From Roseateles saccharophilus (GTDB lineage Bacteria > Pseudomonadota > Gammaproteobacteria > Burkholderiales > Burkholderiaceae_C): a DNA stretch of 64,000 nt. This document shows, one piece after another, positions 7,976 to 18,567 of the stretch. The stretch is from positions 62,001 to 126,000 of the forward strand of contig NZ_SMBU01000007.1 in assembly GCF_004342485.1 (NCBI RefSeq). The letters are read 5' to 3'. The notes beneath the pieces were generated by a model. That model was given only the letters and a program-made list of their open reading frames with translations. It was not told the origin of the DNA and ran no database searches. The translations under genes and the position numbers were made by a program. Each line of letters opens with the position of its first letter. The first letter of the stretch is position 1.

Positions 7976-8988
7976 ATCGGGATGGGTGCGGCCTTGGCCG
8001 CCTTGACGAAGCTCTCGTCGACGTATTTCTCGTAGGCCACCGGGGCCTTGAGCGTGCCGGCCTCGATGGACAGCTGCATCAGCTCGTCGAATTCGGCGCG
8101 GATCATGCGCAGGTCGCCGTAGGTCACGCGGTCCGTCGGGTTCTCCATCACGAAGCGCAGGATGTTGGGGTCCTGGTTGAAGAACTTGCGGCCGGCGGCG
8201 ATCTGGATGGCCTTCTCGCGGTTGGCCTGCTGCAGGTCCAGCCAGTTGCCGGCGCCCTGCACATGGTTGACGAGATCCTGCACCAGCGGCCGGTTCTCCT
8301 TGATGAGCTCCTCGCGCACGGTCAGCACGCAGCAGATGTAGTTGCGCCACTCGTCGCGCGTCATGCGCAGCGGCCTGGCATAGCCGGCGCGCTGGGCCGC
8401 GGCACCAAAGGGCTCGCCGGTGCAATAGGCGTCCACGGCCTTGGCGTAGAGCGCGGCCGGCATGTCGGGCGGCGGCATCTCGATGATCTGGATGTCCTTC
8501 GGCGTCATGCCCTCCCGGGCCAGCATCTTGCGCAGGAACAGGAAGTCCACCGCAAAGCGGCTGGGGATGGCGATGCGCTTGCCCGCAAGGTCGCGGAACT
8601 TCTTGTAGGGCGAGTCGCTGCGCACCATGATGACGGCGCCGGAGCGGTGGCCCAGGGAGACGATCTTCACCGGGATGCGCTTGTCCGCCAGGTCCATCAC
8701 CAGCGGCGCCAGCATGTAGGCCGCCTGGATGCGGCCCGTCATCAGCGATTCCTTGATTTCGGGCCAGCCGTTGTACTTGCTGTACTCGAACTGGAAGGCC
8801 GCGCTGCCGGCCGCCTTGTTGCTGGCGGCGCGCGCGGTGCAGGCGACGGGCAGGGTCAGGTTGCAGGTGACCGGCAGGCCGCCGACGGTCAGCGGCCCGG
8901 AGGAGGAGGCGGCGGCTGGCAGGCCGAGCGCGGGCAGGGCCGACGCGACGGCGCCGCGCAGCAGCTGACGGCGGCCGACGAGGGGCAT
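7972..8988 (-). CDS. ABC transporter substrate-binding protein (NMT1/NrtA-like, Tat signal)
   Basis: A 338-residue periplasmic binding protein. It begins with a twin-arginine signal (GRRQLLRG followed by an Ala-rich core). The body has NrtA/SsuA-like segments such as MTGRIQAAYMLAPLV, LAGKRIAIP and KAVDAYCTGEPFG. The ligand cannot be read directly; nitrate, sulfonates, thiamine precursors or another small molecule are possible. The ATG at 8988 was chosen because it gives the cleanest Tat signal; a TTG at 9018 is in frame but has no ribosome site. It is the first gene of an operon with SCO, cupredoxin, permease and ATPase. Confidence 0.85.
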   Translation of the reverse strand: MPLVGRRQLLRGAVASALPALGLPAAASSSGPLTVGGLPVTCNLTLPVACTARAASNKAAGSAAFQFEYSKYNGWPEIKESLMTGRIQAAYMLAPLVMDLADKRIPVKIVSLGHRSGAVIMVRSDSPYKKFRDLAGKRIAIPSRFAVDFLFLRKMLAREGMTPKDIQIIEMPPPDMPAALYAKAVDAYCTGEPFGAAAQRAGYARPLRMTRDEWRNYICCVLTVREELIKENRPLVQDLVNHVQGAGNWLDLQQANREKAIQIAAGRKFFNQDPNILRFVMENPTDRVTYGDLRMIRAEFDELMQLSIEAGTLKAPVAYEKYVDESFVKAAKAAPIPI

Positions 8989-9109
8989 GGGGGATTCGGT
9001 GGGCACGACGGATTCCAAGGCGAAGCGGCGCGACTCTGCCTGTCTGGCGCCGTCTGTCCATCCGGACTCACGAAATTGTGCCTACGTACCTATATTTGCG
9101 CCGGGCACG

Positions 9110-9132
9110 AAAAAGCCCGCACGGGGCGGGCT
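9110..9132 (-). terminator. Rho-independent terminator of the glutamate dehydrogenase gene
   Basis: On the minus strand the sequence reads AGCCCGC, loop CCCGT, GCGGGCT, followed by a run of T. It lies about 100 nt after the glutamate dehydrogenase stop codon. Two further hairpins precede it: 9199-9207/9212-9220 and 9159-9168/9175-9184. Confidence 0.8.
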
Positions 9133-9231
9133 GGTGCGGCGGCGTGGCCGGGGCTGATGCCGACCCGCCTGCATGCGGGTCGGCCTTCGTCGGGCGTCGA
9201 ACAAGCCGCTGGGCTTGTTCTCGGTCCCGAC

Positions 9232-10503
9232 TCAGGGGTAGAGGCCGCGCTCCTCGCGCGCCTGCAGCACCCGCGTGCAGGCCACCGTGAAGGCGGCCGT
9301 GCGCAGCGCGATCTTGTGCTGCTCGCCGGTCTCCCAGATGTGCTTGAAGGCGCCGATCATGATCTTGTCCAGGCGCACATTGATCTCGTCCTCGGTCCAG
9401 AAGAAGGACGAGAAGTCCTGCACCCATTCGAAATAGGACACGGTCACGCCGCCGGCGTTGGCGATCACGTCGGGCACGACGACGATGCCGCGGTCGGTCA
9501 GCACGTCCTCGCCGTCGGGCGTGGTCGGGCCGTTCGCGCCTTCCAGCACGAGGCGGGTGCGGATGCGCTTGGCGCGCTCGGCGGTGATCTGGCCTTCCAG
9601 CGCGGCCGGGATCAGCACGTCGCTCTGCACGTCCCAGAAGTTCTCGTTGTCGATCTTGTCGGCACCGGCGAAGCCGGCCACGCCGCGGTACTTGGCGACG
9701 TGCTCCAGCAGGCTGGCCATGTCGAAGCCGTTCTCGTTCAGGATGGTGCCGGTGTGGTCCTGCACGCAGACGACCTTGGCGCCGTTGGCGGCGAACAGCT
9801 TGGCGGCGATGGAGCCGACGTTGCCGAAGCCCTGCACGGCGACGCGGGCGCCGTCCATGTCGATGTTCAGGCGGCGCATGGCCTCGCGGCCGACGACGAA
9901 GACGCCGCGGCCGGTGGCGGCCACGCGGCCCAGCGAGCCGCCCAGCGGGATGGGCTTGCCGGTGACGACGCCGGTCGCCGTCGCGCCGGTGTTCATCGAA
10001 TAGGTGTCCATCATCCAGGCCATGATCTGGCCGTTGGTATTGACGTCAGGTGCCGGGATGTCCTGGTTGGGGCCGATGATGATGCCGATCTCGCTGGTGT
10101 ACCTGCGCGTAACTTTCTCCAGCTCCTTCAGCGACAGCAGGCTGGGGTCCAGGCGGATGCCGCCCTTGGCGCCGCCATAGGGCAGGTTCACCGCGGCGTT
10201 CTTCACCGTCATCCAGGCCGACAGGGCCATCACCTCTTCCAGCGTGACGTCGGGGTGGTAGCGCACACCGCCCTTGCCGGGGCCGCGGGTCAGGCTGTGC
10301 TGGACGCGGAAGCCCTCGAAGTGGGCGATGGTGCCGTTGTCCAGCTCGATGGGGATGTCCACGATCAGCGCGCGCTTGGGGCGGCGCAGCGTCTCGACCC
10401 AGCGGCTCAGATGGCCCAGATAGGGTTCCACGGCGTCGATCTGCGACAGATACGTTCCCCACGGGCTGTTGCGCGTGGGCGAAACAAAGGACAGGTTGGG
10501 CAT
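9232..10503 (-). CDS. gdhA: Glutamate dehydrogenase (Glu/Leu/Phe/Val family)
   Basis: A 423-residue enzyme of the short hexameric class, which makes 2-oxoglutarate and ammonia from glutamate with NAD(P). The substrate region [14 protein letters not shown], the catalytic region [22 protein letters not shown] and the dinucleotide loop VQGFGNVGS are all present, as is [15 protein letters not shown] near the C-terminus. The start at ATG 10503 is preceded by a CGGAG ribosome site. It is transcribed alone, ends in a hairpin-rich 3' region with a terminator, and diverges from the CPA2 antiporter gene. Confidence 0.95.
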   Translation of the reverse strand: MPNLSFVSPTRNSPWGTYLSQIDAVEPYLGHLSRWVETLRRPKRALIVDIPIELDNGTIAHFEGFRVQHSLTRGPGKGGVRYHPDVTLEEVMALSAWMTVKNAAVNLPYGGAKGGIRLDPSLLSLKELEKVTRRYTSEIGIIIGPNQDIPAPDVNTNGQIMAWMMDTYSMNTGATATGVVTGKPIPLGGSLGRVAATGRGVFVVGREAMRRLNIDMDGARVAVQGFGNVGSIAAKLFAANGAKVVCVQDHTGTILNENGFDMASLLEHVAKYRGVAGFAGADKIDNENFWDVQSDVLIPAALEGQITAERAKRIRTRLVLEGANGPTTPDGEDVLTDRGIVVVPDVIANAGGVTVSYFEWVQDFSSFFWTEDEINVRLDKIMIGAFKHIWETGEQHKIALRTAAFTVACTRVLQAREERGLYP

Positions 10504-10686
10504 GAAATGCTCCGTAACTTTTAGTGGGGCGAACGGTAGCGCGAAGCTTCCCTCCGCCGCCAGGGCTTGTCTAGCCAAGTGCGTATGCGCTTATGCACGC
10601 AACGCATGGCATCGGTTTCCGGTGTCGGATTTCACGGCCGGGGCGCCCGGGCGGGAAGTCCTCCGCGGCCCGAATACCATCGCCCG

Positions 10687-12678
10687 GTGACCTCCCTGGA
10701 CCTCGCCCTGCTCTATCTTGTCGCCGCGGTGCTCGGCGTGGTGGCCTGCCGTTCGCTGAAGCTGCCGCCCATGCTGGGCTACCTGGCCGTGGGCGTGCTG
10801 ATCGGCCCGAATGCGCTGGCCTTCGCCCACGATTCGGCCAGCATCCAGTACCTGGCCGAGTTCGGCGTCGTCTTCCTGATGTTCGTCATCGGGCTGGAAT
10901 TCAACCTGCCCAAGCTGCGCGCGCTGAAGACGGCCGTCTTCGGCCTGGGCCTGGCCCAGGTGGTGCTGACCATCGCCGGCGCCATCCTCGGCAACGCGCT
11001 GCTGGTGGCCGGCTTCGCGGCATTGGGCTGGGCCTGGGACCTGGGCTGGCGCGGCGCTCTCGTGCTGGGCGCGGCCATGGCGATGAGCTCCACTGCCATC
11101 GTCGTCAAGCTGATGGCCGAGCGGCTCGAGCTGGAGGGGCCGCACGGCCGGCTGGTCATGGGCGTGCTGCTGTTCCAGGACCTGGCCGTGGTGCCGCTGC
11201 TGGTGCTGATCCCGGCGCTGAACAGCGGCGCCGCCGGGATGGCCGACGCGCTGGCCGTGGCCGGCGTGAAGGCGGCCGTGCTGCTGGGCCTGCTGCTGTA
11301 TGGCGGCCAGAAGCTGATGCGCTGGTGGCTGACGCTGGTCGCCCGGCGCAAGAGCGAAGAGCTCTTCATGCTCAACCTGCTGCTCGTCACCCTCGGCCTG
11401 GCCTGGCTGACCGAGCATGCCGGCCTGAGTCTGGCCCTGGGCGCCTTCGTCGCCGGCATGCTGATCGCCGAGACCGAATACAAGCACCAGGTCGAGACCG
11501 ACATCCGGCCCTTCCACGACGTGCTGCTGGGCCTGTTCTTCATCACCATCGGCATGAAGCTGGACTGGCATCCGCTGGTGCACAGCTGGTGGCTGGTCGT
11601 GCTGCTGACGACCCTGCCCGTGCTGGCCAAGTTCGCGCTGATCGCCGCGCTGGCACGGCTGTTCAGGTCGCCGCCCGGCGTGGCCCTGCGCACCGGTCTC
11701 TACCTCGCCCAGGCCGGCGAGTTCGGCTTCGTGCTGCTGACGCTGGGCGCCCAGCAGAACCTGATCGGCGTGCCCTGGGTCAGCCCGGTGCTGGCCAGCA
11801 TGGTGCTGTCCATGCTCGCGACGCCGCTGATCGTGATGTACAGCAACCGCATCGTCATGAAGCTCAGCAGCAGCGACTGGCTGATGCAGTCCGTGCAGCT
11901 GACCACCATCGCGAAGAAGTCCATCAAGAGCGAGGCCCACGTCATCATCTGCGGCTACGGCCGCTCGGGCCAGAACCTGGCACGCCTGTTGGACGGCGAG
12001 CACATCCCCTACATGGCGCTGGACCTCGACCCCGACCGCGTGCGCCAGGCCGCTGCGGCCGGCCAGAGCGTCGTGTTCGGCGACGCGGCCAAGGTGCAGA
12101 GCCTGATGGCCGCGGGCTTGGCGCGGGCCAGCGCCGTCGTCGTCAGCTACCCCGACACGCCCTCGGCGCTGAAGATCCTGCACCTCGTGCAGACCCATGC
12201 GCCCAAGGTGCCCGTCGTCGTGCGCACCATCGACGACAGCGACCTCGAGAAGCTGCGCGGCGCCGGCGCCACCGAGGTCGTGCCCGAGGCCATCGAGGGC
12301 TCGCTGATGCTGGCCTCGCACGCGCTGGCCCTGGTGGGCGTGCCGATGCGCCGCGTCATCCGCATCACGCGCGACGCGCGCGACAAGCGCTACGGCCTGC
12401 TGCGCGGCTACTTCCACGGCCAGGACGACGACACCGTCGACGAGCTGGACCAGGCGCGCCTCGCCTCCGTCACCCTGCCCACCGCCAGCGCGCACAGCGG
12501 CCGGCCGCTGGACGAGCTGGCCCTGCAGGCCCTCGGTGTCGCCGTGGTGTCACTGCGTCGCGCCAGTGGCAAGGGCCAGCCGGTGGACGGGGCGACGCTG
12601 GCCGGCGGCGACACCCTGGTGCTCAGCGGCACGCCGGCCGCGCTGGCCCTGGCCGAGGACAGGCTGCTGGTGGGCTGA
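10687..12678 (+). CDS. CPA2-family cation:proton antiporter (Kef/YbaL-like)
   Basis: A 663-residue protein. The first ~390 residues are a multi-span antiporter core (LPPMLGYLAVGVLIGPNAL, FLMFVIGLEF, FQDLAVVPLLVL). A TrkA-N/RCK domain follows, with the nucleotide loop ICGYGRSGQNLARLL, and then a TrkA-C domain at the end. Such proteins export K+ or Na+ in exchange for protons, gated by NAD(H) or glutathione adducts. No ATG fits the N-terminus; GTG at 10687 gives MTSLDLALLYLVAA, the usual beginning. It diverges from glutamate dehydrogenase across a 183-bp gap in which I see no clear operator. Confidence 0.9.
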   Translation: MTSLDLALLYLVAAVLGVVACRSLKLPPMLGYLAVGVLIGPNALAFAHDSASIQYLAEFGVVFLMFVIGLEFNLPKLRALKTAVFGLGLAQVVLTIAGAILGNALLVAGFAALGWAWDLGWRGALVLGAAMAMSSTAIVVKLMAERLELEGPHGRLVMGVLLFQDLAVVPLLVLIPALNSGAAGMADALAVAGVKAAVLLGLLLYGGQKLMRWWLTLVARRKSEELFMLNLLLVTLGLAWLTEHAGLSLALGAFVAGMLIAETEYKHQVETDIRPFHDVLLGLFFITIGMKLDWHPLVHSWWLVVLLTTLPVLAKFALIAALARLFRSPPGVALRTGLYLAQAGEFGFVLLTLGAQQNLIGVPWVSPVLASMVLSMLATPLIVMYSNRIVMKLSSSDWLMQSVQLTTIAKKSIKSEAHVIICGYGRSGQNLARLLDGEHIPYMALDLDPDRVRQAAAAGQSVVFGDAAKVQSLMAAGLARASAVVVSYPDTPSALKILHLVQTHAPKVPVVVRTIDDSDLEKLRGAGATEVVPEAIEGSLMLASHALALVGVPMRRVIRITRDARDKRYGLLRGYFHGQDDDTVDELDQARLASVTLPTASAHSGRPLDELALQALGVAVVSLRRASGKGQPVDGATLAGGDTLVLSGTPAALALAEDRLLVG

Positions 12679-12768
12679 ACGCACCCACAGTTTTGATGCC
12701 TCGGTGACAAGTGCGCGGCCGCTGCTGCGCCAAACTGGCGCCACCCGCACTCGACACAAAGCCGCGCC

Positions 12769-14031
<1,263 letters not shown>

Positions 14032-14088
14032 CGCCGCGCGGCAAGCCTGCGGCGGCTAGAGTCGGAGCTCCCTGAAAGGAGCCCGCCC

Positions 14089-15339
14089 CTGGTCACGCAT
14101 GCCCACCCGCAGTTCGACCGCCGCGCTATTCTTGCGCTGCTGAGCGGCCTGGCCGGCTGCGGCGAGCCTGCGGGCCCGCAGCGCAGCCGCATCGACACCG
14201 CCTGGCACCGGGCCGACCTCGAGGCGCTGCTGCAGCGCTGGAGCCGGCATTCGCCCCGGCCCGATGGCAGCTTCCAGCTCGCCTTCGACCGCGCCTGGAC
14301 GCCCCAGCCCCAGGCCGAGCTGGAGCTGACCGGCCAGGCCCGCCTCGTCTACGCCTTCGCGGCCGGTCACGAACTCACGCAGGAGCGGCGCTATCTCGAC
14401 CTCGCCCGCCGTGGCGCGGACCTGCTGCTCGAGCGCTTCCACGACCCGCTGCACGGCGGCTTCTTCCACACGCTGGCGCCCGACGGCAGCCCACGCGCGA
14501 TGCACAAGCGCGCCTACGGCCATGCCTTCGCGCTGCTGGCCCTGGCCGAGCTCTACCGCGTCGGCCGCGACGCCCGTCATCGCGATGCCGCGCTACGGGC
14601 CTGGGCCGAGATCGAGACCGGCTTCTTCGACGCCATGGGCGGCCTCGTCAACGAATGCGGGCGCGACTTCAAGCCCTTCCCCGGCGCGCGCACGCAGAAC
14701 CCCGTCATGCACATGTTCGAGGCCGTGCTGGCGCTGGCCGAGGGCAGTGGCGACAAGGCCGCACAGGCCGGCGCGCGCCGCCTCGGCGACTTCGTCGCCT
14801 ACCGGCTGCTGCAGGGCCAGGCCGAGTCCGACGGCGGCGGCGCGCGCATCCCCGAGTGGTACGACGAGGCCTGGAAGCCCCTGCCCAGCAAGGACGCCGG
14901 CGGCTACATCGACCTCGGCCACCAGTTCGAGTGGAGCCATCTGCTGACGACGGGCGCGGCCGTCTCGCCCGTCTACCCTCAGGTGGCCGAGCGCGTGCTG
15001 GCCTATGCGCTGGCCGCGGGCTATGACGAGATCGACGGCGGCTGCGGCACGCGTGCCTTCCCGGACGGCGCCAGGGCCGATGCCAGCAAGGGCTGGTGGC
15101 AGCAGGCCGAATGCCTGCATGCGCTGCTCGTCGCGGCCCAGGCCAGCGGCCGCAACGACCTGTGGCGGCGCTACGAGCAGACGCTGGGCCTCGTGCGGGA
15201 GCAGCTCGTCGACGCCGGGCAGGGCGGCTGGCAGGCCGCCTATGCGCTGCCCTGCAGGAGCGGCGGCTGCAAGGACGAGCAGCCCGACCCGTATCACATG
15301 GTGCGGCTGCACCAGGCGGCGCTGAAGCTCGCAACCTGA
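14089..15339 (+). CDS. AGE-family epimerase/isomerase, probable Tat lipoprotein, CTG start
   Basis: A 416-residue N-acylglucosamine 2-epimerase-like protein with the alpha/alpha barrel motifs of the family (HGGFFHTLAPDGSP, KRAYGHAFALLALAELY, DLGHQFEWSHLL). Relatives interconvert sugars, for example mannose/glucose, cellobiose or N-acylmannosamine. The upstream reading frame has no ATG, GTG or TTG. The only start well placed after the ribosome site AAAGGAG (14075-14081) is CTG at 14089. From it the protein begins with DRRAILALLSGLAGC, a twin-arginine signal ending in a lipobox. The ATG at 14099 is in another frame and stops after 15 codons. It precedes the arabinose locus but need not belong to it. 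Confidence 0.8.
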   Translation: MVTHAHPQFDRRAILALLSGLAGCGEPAGPQRSRIDTAWHRADLEALLQRWSRHSPRPDGSFQLAFDRAWTPQPQAELELTGQARLVYAFAAGHELTQERRYLDLARRGADLLLERFHDPLHGGFFHTLAPDGSPRAMHKRAYGHAFALLALAELYRVGRDARHRDAALRAWAEIETGFFDAMGGLVNECGRDFKPFPGARTQNPVMHMFEAVLALAEGSGDKAAQAGARRLGDFVAYRLLQGQAESDGGGARIPEWYDEAWKPLPSKDAGGYIDLGHQFEWSHLLTTGAAVSPVYPQVAERVLAYALAAGYDEIDGGCGTRAFPDGARADASKGWWQQAECLHALLVAAQASGRNDLWRRYEQTLGLVREQLVDAGQGGWQAAYALPCRSGGCKDEQPDPYHMVRLHQAALKLAT

Positions 15340-15493
15340 GCGCCTGCTGTTGCTCAGGCTCGACAGCAGCCCTCGACCGCATGCCCCCGCGCATCGCAGT
15401 CGCGCGCTGATCGGCCCTTGTGCCCCTGGGAGAGCTCGGGGCTAACCCGGACACGCGATGCGCAAACCAGCATCGAGAAGTCCAAAAATGTGA

Positions 15494-15523
15494 TTAGTCG
15501 CGGATCGGTCGCTTCCCTAGCAT
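15494..15523 (+). promoter_or_regulatory. Promoter-like sequence before the TonB receptor
   Basis: TTAGTC (15494-15499), an 18-nt spacer ending in CC, and TAGCAT (15518-15523). The same layout occurs before the arabonate dehydratase (19557) and the lipoprotein GH43 (24707). The transcript leader would be about 85 nt. An inverted repeat CGATGC/GCATCG (15456-15475) lies just upstream and could be an operator. Confidence 0.5.
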
Positions 15524-15615
15524 GACTTCATACCCCAGCTCCACAGGCCCGCCACAGAGGTCCTGGGCGGTTGCAGAGGTTGGTCGCTCCCTCCAATAAC
15601 GATCCCGGAGACAAG

Positions 15616-18489
15616 ATGAAGAAATCTGCCATGGTGCTGCGTGCAGGCACCGACAACCGGCGCTTCGCGCTGCGCCTGACGGCCGCCGCCGCGCTCGCCG
15701 CCCTGTCCACCATCGCCGTGGCCCAGGAAGCCGCGAAGACCGAGACGCAGCTGGAAACGGTGACCGTCACCGGCGTCAAGGCCTCGCTGACCAAGAGCCT
15801 GGCGGTCAAGCGCACCAGCGACCAGGTCGTGGAATCGGTCGTCGCCGAAGACATCGGCAAGCTGCCCGACAACAACGTCGTCGAAGCGTTGCAGCGCGTG
15901 ACGGGCATCCAGGTCACGAACCGCGCGGGCGGCGAGGTCGGCACCCTGTCCATCCGCGGCATGCCCGACGTCGAAACCACCTGGAACGGCCGCAACATCT
16001 TCACGGCGTCCGGCACGCAGGTCGCGTTGCAGGACATCCCCTCGACGCTGGTGCGCCAGATCGACGTCTTCAAGACGCGCGACGCCAGCCAGCTGGAAAC
16101 CGGCATCGCCGGCCAGATCGACGTCAAGTCGCTGCGCCCCTTCGATTTCAAGGGCCGGAAGATCTCCCTGTCGGCGCGTGAAACCTATCTCGATCCCGCG
16201 AAGAAGGCGAATCCGCAGCTCAGCGCCATGTTCAGCGACCGCTGGACGACCGGCGCCGGCGAATTCGGCGCGCTGGTCAATCTGTCGGAGACCAAGACGC
16301 AATACCGCAACGAAAGCGTGACGCCGGGCGCCATGGTGCCGTTCGCCAGCCCCAATGCCGGCGAAGACCCGGCGGGCTACACGCCGCTGCAGCGCATCTT
16401 CGACACCTCGGTCTGGACGCCCGGCACCCATACCGGCCTGCCGGAGGCGGCGGGCTCGACGCTGAATTTCAACGGCAAGGCCTATCCCTACTACCTGTCG
16501 CGCGACGCCGTCTTCCAGAGCGACGTCCAGGGCAAGCGGGAGCGCCCGGCCGCGAACCTCGCGCTGCAGTGGAAGCCCAACGACGACGCGGTGTACACCT
16601 TCGAGGCGATGTACAACGGCTATCGCGACAAGACCTTCAACCAGCTGCTGTTCAGCTTCGTCGACTGGTGGGGCAATCTGGGGAGCAACCCCGCGGGGTC
16701 GATCACGACCTACCCGGGCACGAACATCGTCAAGACCCGTACGAACGTCGGTTCGGTCTACGGCTTCAACAGCGGCGACTACACCACCTCGGCCACCGAC
16801 TCCTATGTCTACGCGCTGAACGGCAAGTGGAACCTGGGTGACCGCCTGCGCCTGGACGGCGACCTGTCCTACCAGACCAGCACCTACCACTCGGAATTCA
16901 CCGCCACCCGGATCGATCGTGTGGCAGATGCCATCAGCGTCGACTTCAATTCCGGCGGCGGCAATATGTCGTTCCACTTCAACGACGATGCCAAGCTGGT
17001 CGACCCGACCCAGTGGAACGTGGCGCAGTTCTACGACAACGCCAACCGCAACCAGGGCAGTGCCGCGACGGCCAACCTGTCGGGCACCTACGACGCCGAC
17101 TGGGGCGCGGTGAAGACACTGCATTTCGGCGCGCGCTTCGACGACCGCAAGGCGTCTGAAGCCAACCGGACGCAATCGAGCTTCCTGGGCCGCAGCCTGT
17201 CCTCGCTGGGCTCGAACTACTACTGGACCAACTCGGGCTTCGGCACGGACATCTCGAGCGTTCCGCGCACATGGCTGGAACCCAACGCCTATTACATCCG
17301 CGACCATATCGACGACTGGCGCAAGCTCTACCACTCGGTCGACGCGAATTTCCAGACGACGGACCAGCTGCATCTGCAGAAGACCTTCGACGTCGACGAA
17401 AAGACCAGCAACCTCTATCTGATGGCGGATACCGAGAACGAACTGTTCGGCCATCACCTGAAGGGCAATTTCGGCGTGCGCTACACGAATGTCGGCACCG
17501 ACATGACCTTCTACAAGGTCGATGCCACGACCAAGGTGGTCACGCCGTCCAGCGCCAGCAAGTCGACCGGCAAGTTCCTGCCCAGCCTGACCCTGCGCTA
17601 CGACCCGGCCAAGGACGTGCTGCTGCGCTTCAACTACGGCGAAACGCTGCGCCGCCCGAACTTCGGCGACCTGAACCCCGTGCTGCAACTCGGTGACGAC
17701 GTCTCCAAGGTCGGCTATGGCTCGGGCAGCGGCGGCAACCCCGACCTGAAGCCGACGCGCTCCAAGAACCTCGACCTGACGGCCGAGTGGTATTTCCAGA
17801 AGGACAGCGCGCTCTACGGCACGGCGTTCACGCGCCGGATCGAAGGCCTGGTGGTGGGCCTGCGTCACAAGGTTCACGTCGATCGGGCCAACGACCCGTT
17901 CGCCAACTCGACCTCGGGCGGCGACCACAGCAACGGCTACGACTACGTCATCAACTCGCCGGTCAACGCCTCCAACGGCAGGATCAGCGGCTTCGAACTG
18001 GGCACGATCTACTTCCCGAAGGGTCTGCCGTGGGTTCTGGACGGCTTGGGCTTCCAGGGCAGCTACACGCAGCTGACCTCGTCGCAGAACGTGCCCGACG
18101 CCAACGATGCCGGCGTCGTCGTCGCCCAACTCAAGACCCCGTTCTTCGGCGTGTCGAACCGCTCCTACAACGCCACGCTGGCCTACGAAAAGGGCCCGGT
18201 CGGCGCGCGCCTGTCCTATGTTTGGCGCTCCGGCTTCCTGGCCGCCAACGAGGCCGCCCTGTTTGCCAACCCGATCGGCATCTGGCGCCAGCCGGAACAC
18301 AGCCTGGATTTCCAGCTGACCTACAACATCAACGATCGCATGTCCTTCGATGTCAGCGGCGTCAACCTGACGAACGAGAAGCAGCAGCAGTACTACCACT
18401 TCGGCGATGCGGGCAGCCCGCAGACGACCAATTTCGGTACGGTCCAGATCGGCCGCTCGTTCTCGGCCGGGTTCCGCTGGAAGCTGTAA
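15616..18489 (+). CDS. TonB-dependent receptor
   Basis: A 957-residue outer-membrane receptor. A signal peptide with a long basic start ends near AVAQE (about residue 37). The plug domain follows, with EDIGKLPDNNVVEALQRVTG and SIRGMPDVETTW, the pattern seen in carbohydrate receptors of the Caulobacter/Xanthomonas type, then a long beta-barrel. Substrates are moved into the periplasm with energy from TonB/ExbBD, which are not in the window. The start is ATG 15616 after GGAG. The last residues are GFRWKL, so the usual terminal aromatic is replaced by Leu. Its place at the head of the locus suggests that it imports arabino-oligosaccharides. Confidence 0.93.
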   Translation: MKKSAMVLRAGTDNRRFALRLTAAAALAALSTIAVAQEAAKTETQLETVTVTGVKASLTKSLAVKRTSDQVVESVVAEDIGKLPDNNVVEALQRVTGIQVTNRAGGEVGTLSIRGMPDVETTWNGRNIFTASGTQVALQDIPSTLVRQIDVFKTRDASQLETGIAGQIDVKSLRPFDFKGRKISLSARETYLDPAKKANPQLSAMFSDRWTTGAGEFGALVNLSETKTQYRNESVTPGAMVPFASPNAGEDPAGYTPLQRIFDTSVWTPGTHTGLPEAAGSTLNFNGKAYPYYLSRDAVFQSDVQGKRERPAANLALQWKPNDDAVYTFEAMYNGYRDKTFNQLLFSFVDWWGNLGSNPAGSITTYPGTNIVKTRTNVGSVYGFNSGDYTTSATDSYVYALNGKWNLGDRLRLDGDLSYQTSTYHSEFTATRIDRVADAISVDFNSGGGNMSFHFNDDAKLVDPTQWNVAQFYDNANRNQGSAATANLSGTYDADWGAVKTLHFGARFDDRKASEANRTQSSFLGRSLSSLGSNYYWTNSGFGTDISSVPRTWLEPNAYYIRDHIDDWRKLYHSVDANFQTTDQLHLQKTFDVDEKTSNLYLMADTENELFGHHLKGNFGVRYTNVGTDMTFYKVDATTKVVTPSSASKSTGKFLPSLTLRYDPAKDVLLRFNYGETLRRPNFGDLNPVLQLGDDVSKVGYGSGSGGNPDLKPTRSKNLDLTAEWYFQKDSALYGTAFTRRIEGLVVGLRHKVHVDRANDPFANSTSGGDHSNGYDYVINSPVNASNGRISGFELGTIYFPKGLPWVLDGLGFQGSYTQLTSSQNVPDANDAGVVVAQLKTPFFGVSNRSYNATLAYEKGPVGARLSYVWRSGFLAANEAALFANPIGIWRQPEHSLDFQLTYNINDRMSFDVSGVNLTNEKQQQYYHFGDAGSPQTTNFGTVQIGRSFSAGFRWKL

Positions 18490-18511
18490 GCCGACGGCCC
18501 TTGGCCTGTCC

Positions 18512-18550
18512 AGGGCGTTGCAGGGGCCTCCCCGGCAACGCCCTTTTTCC
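18512..18550 (+). terminator. Rho-independent terminator after the TonB receptor
   Basis: A perfect 10-bp stem AGGGCGTTGC (18512-18521)/GCAACGCCCT (18535-18544), followed by a T-run. It should uncouple high receptor expression from the downstream GH43 gene, which starts only 17 nt later. Confidence 0.85.
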
Positions 18551-18567
18551 TTCCTGCCGTACATCCC

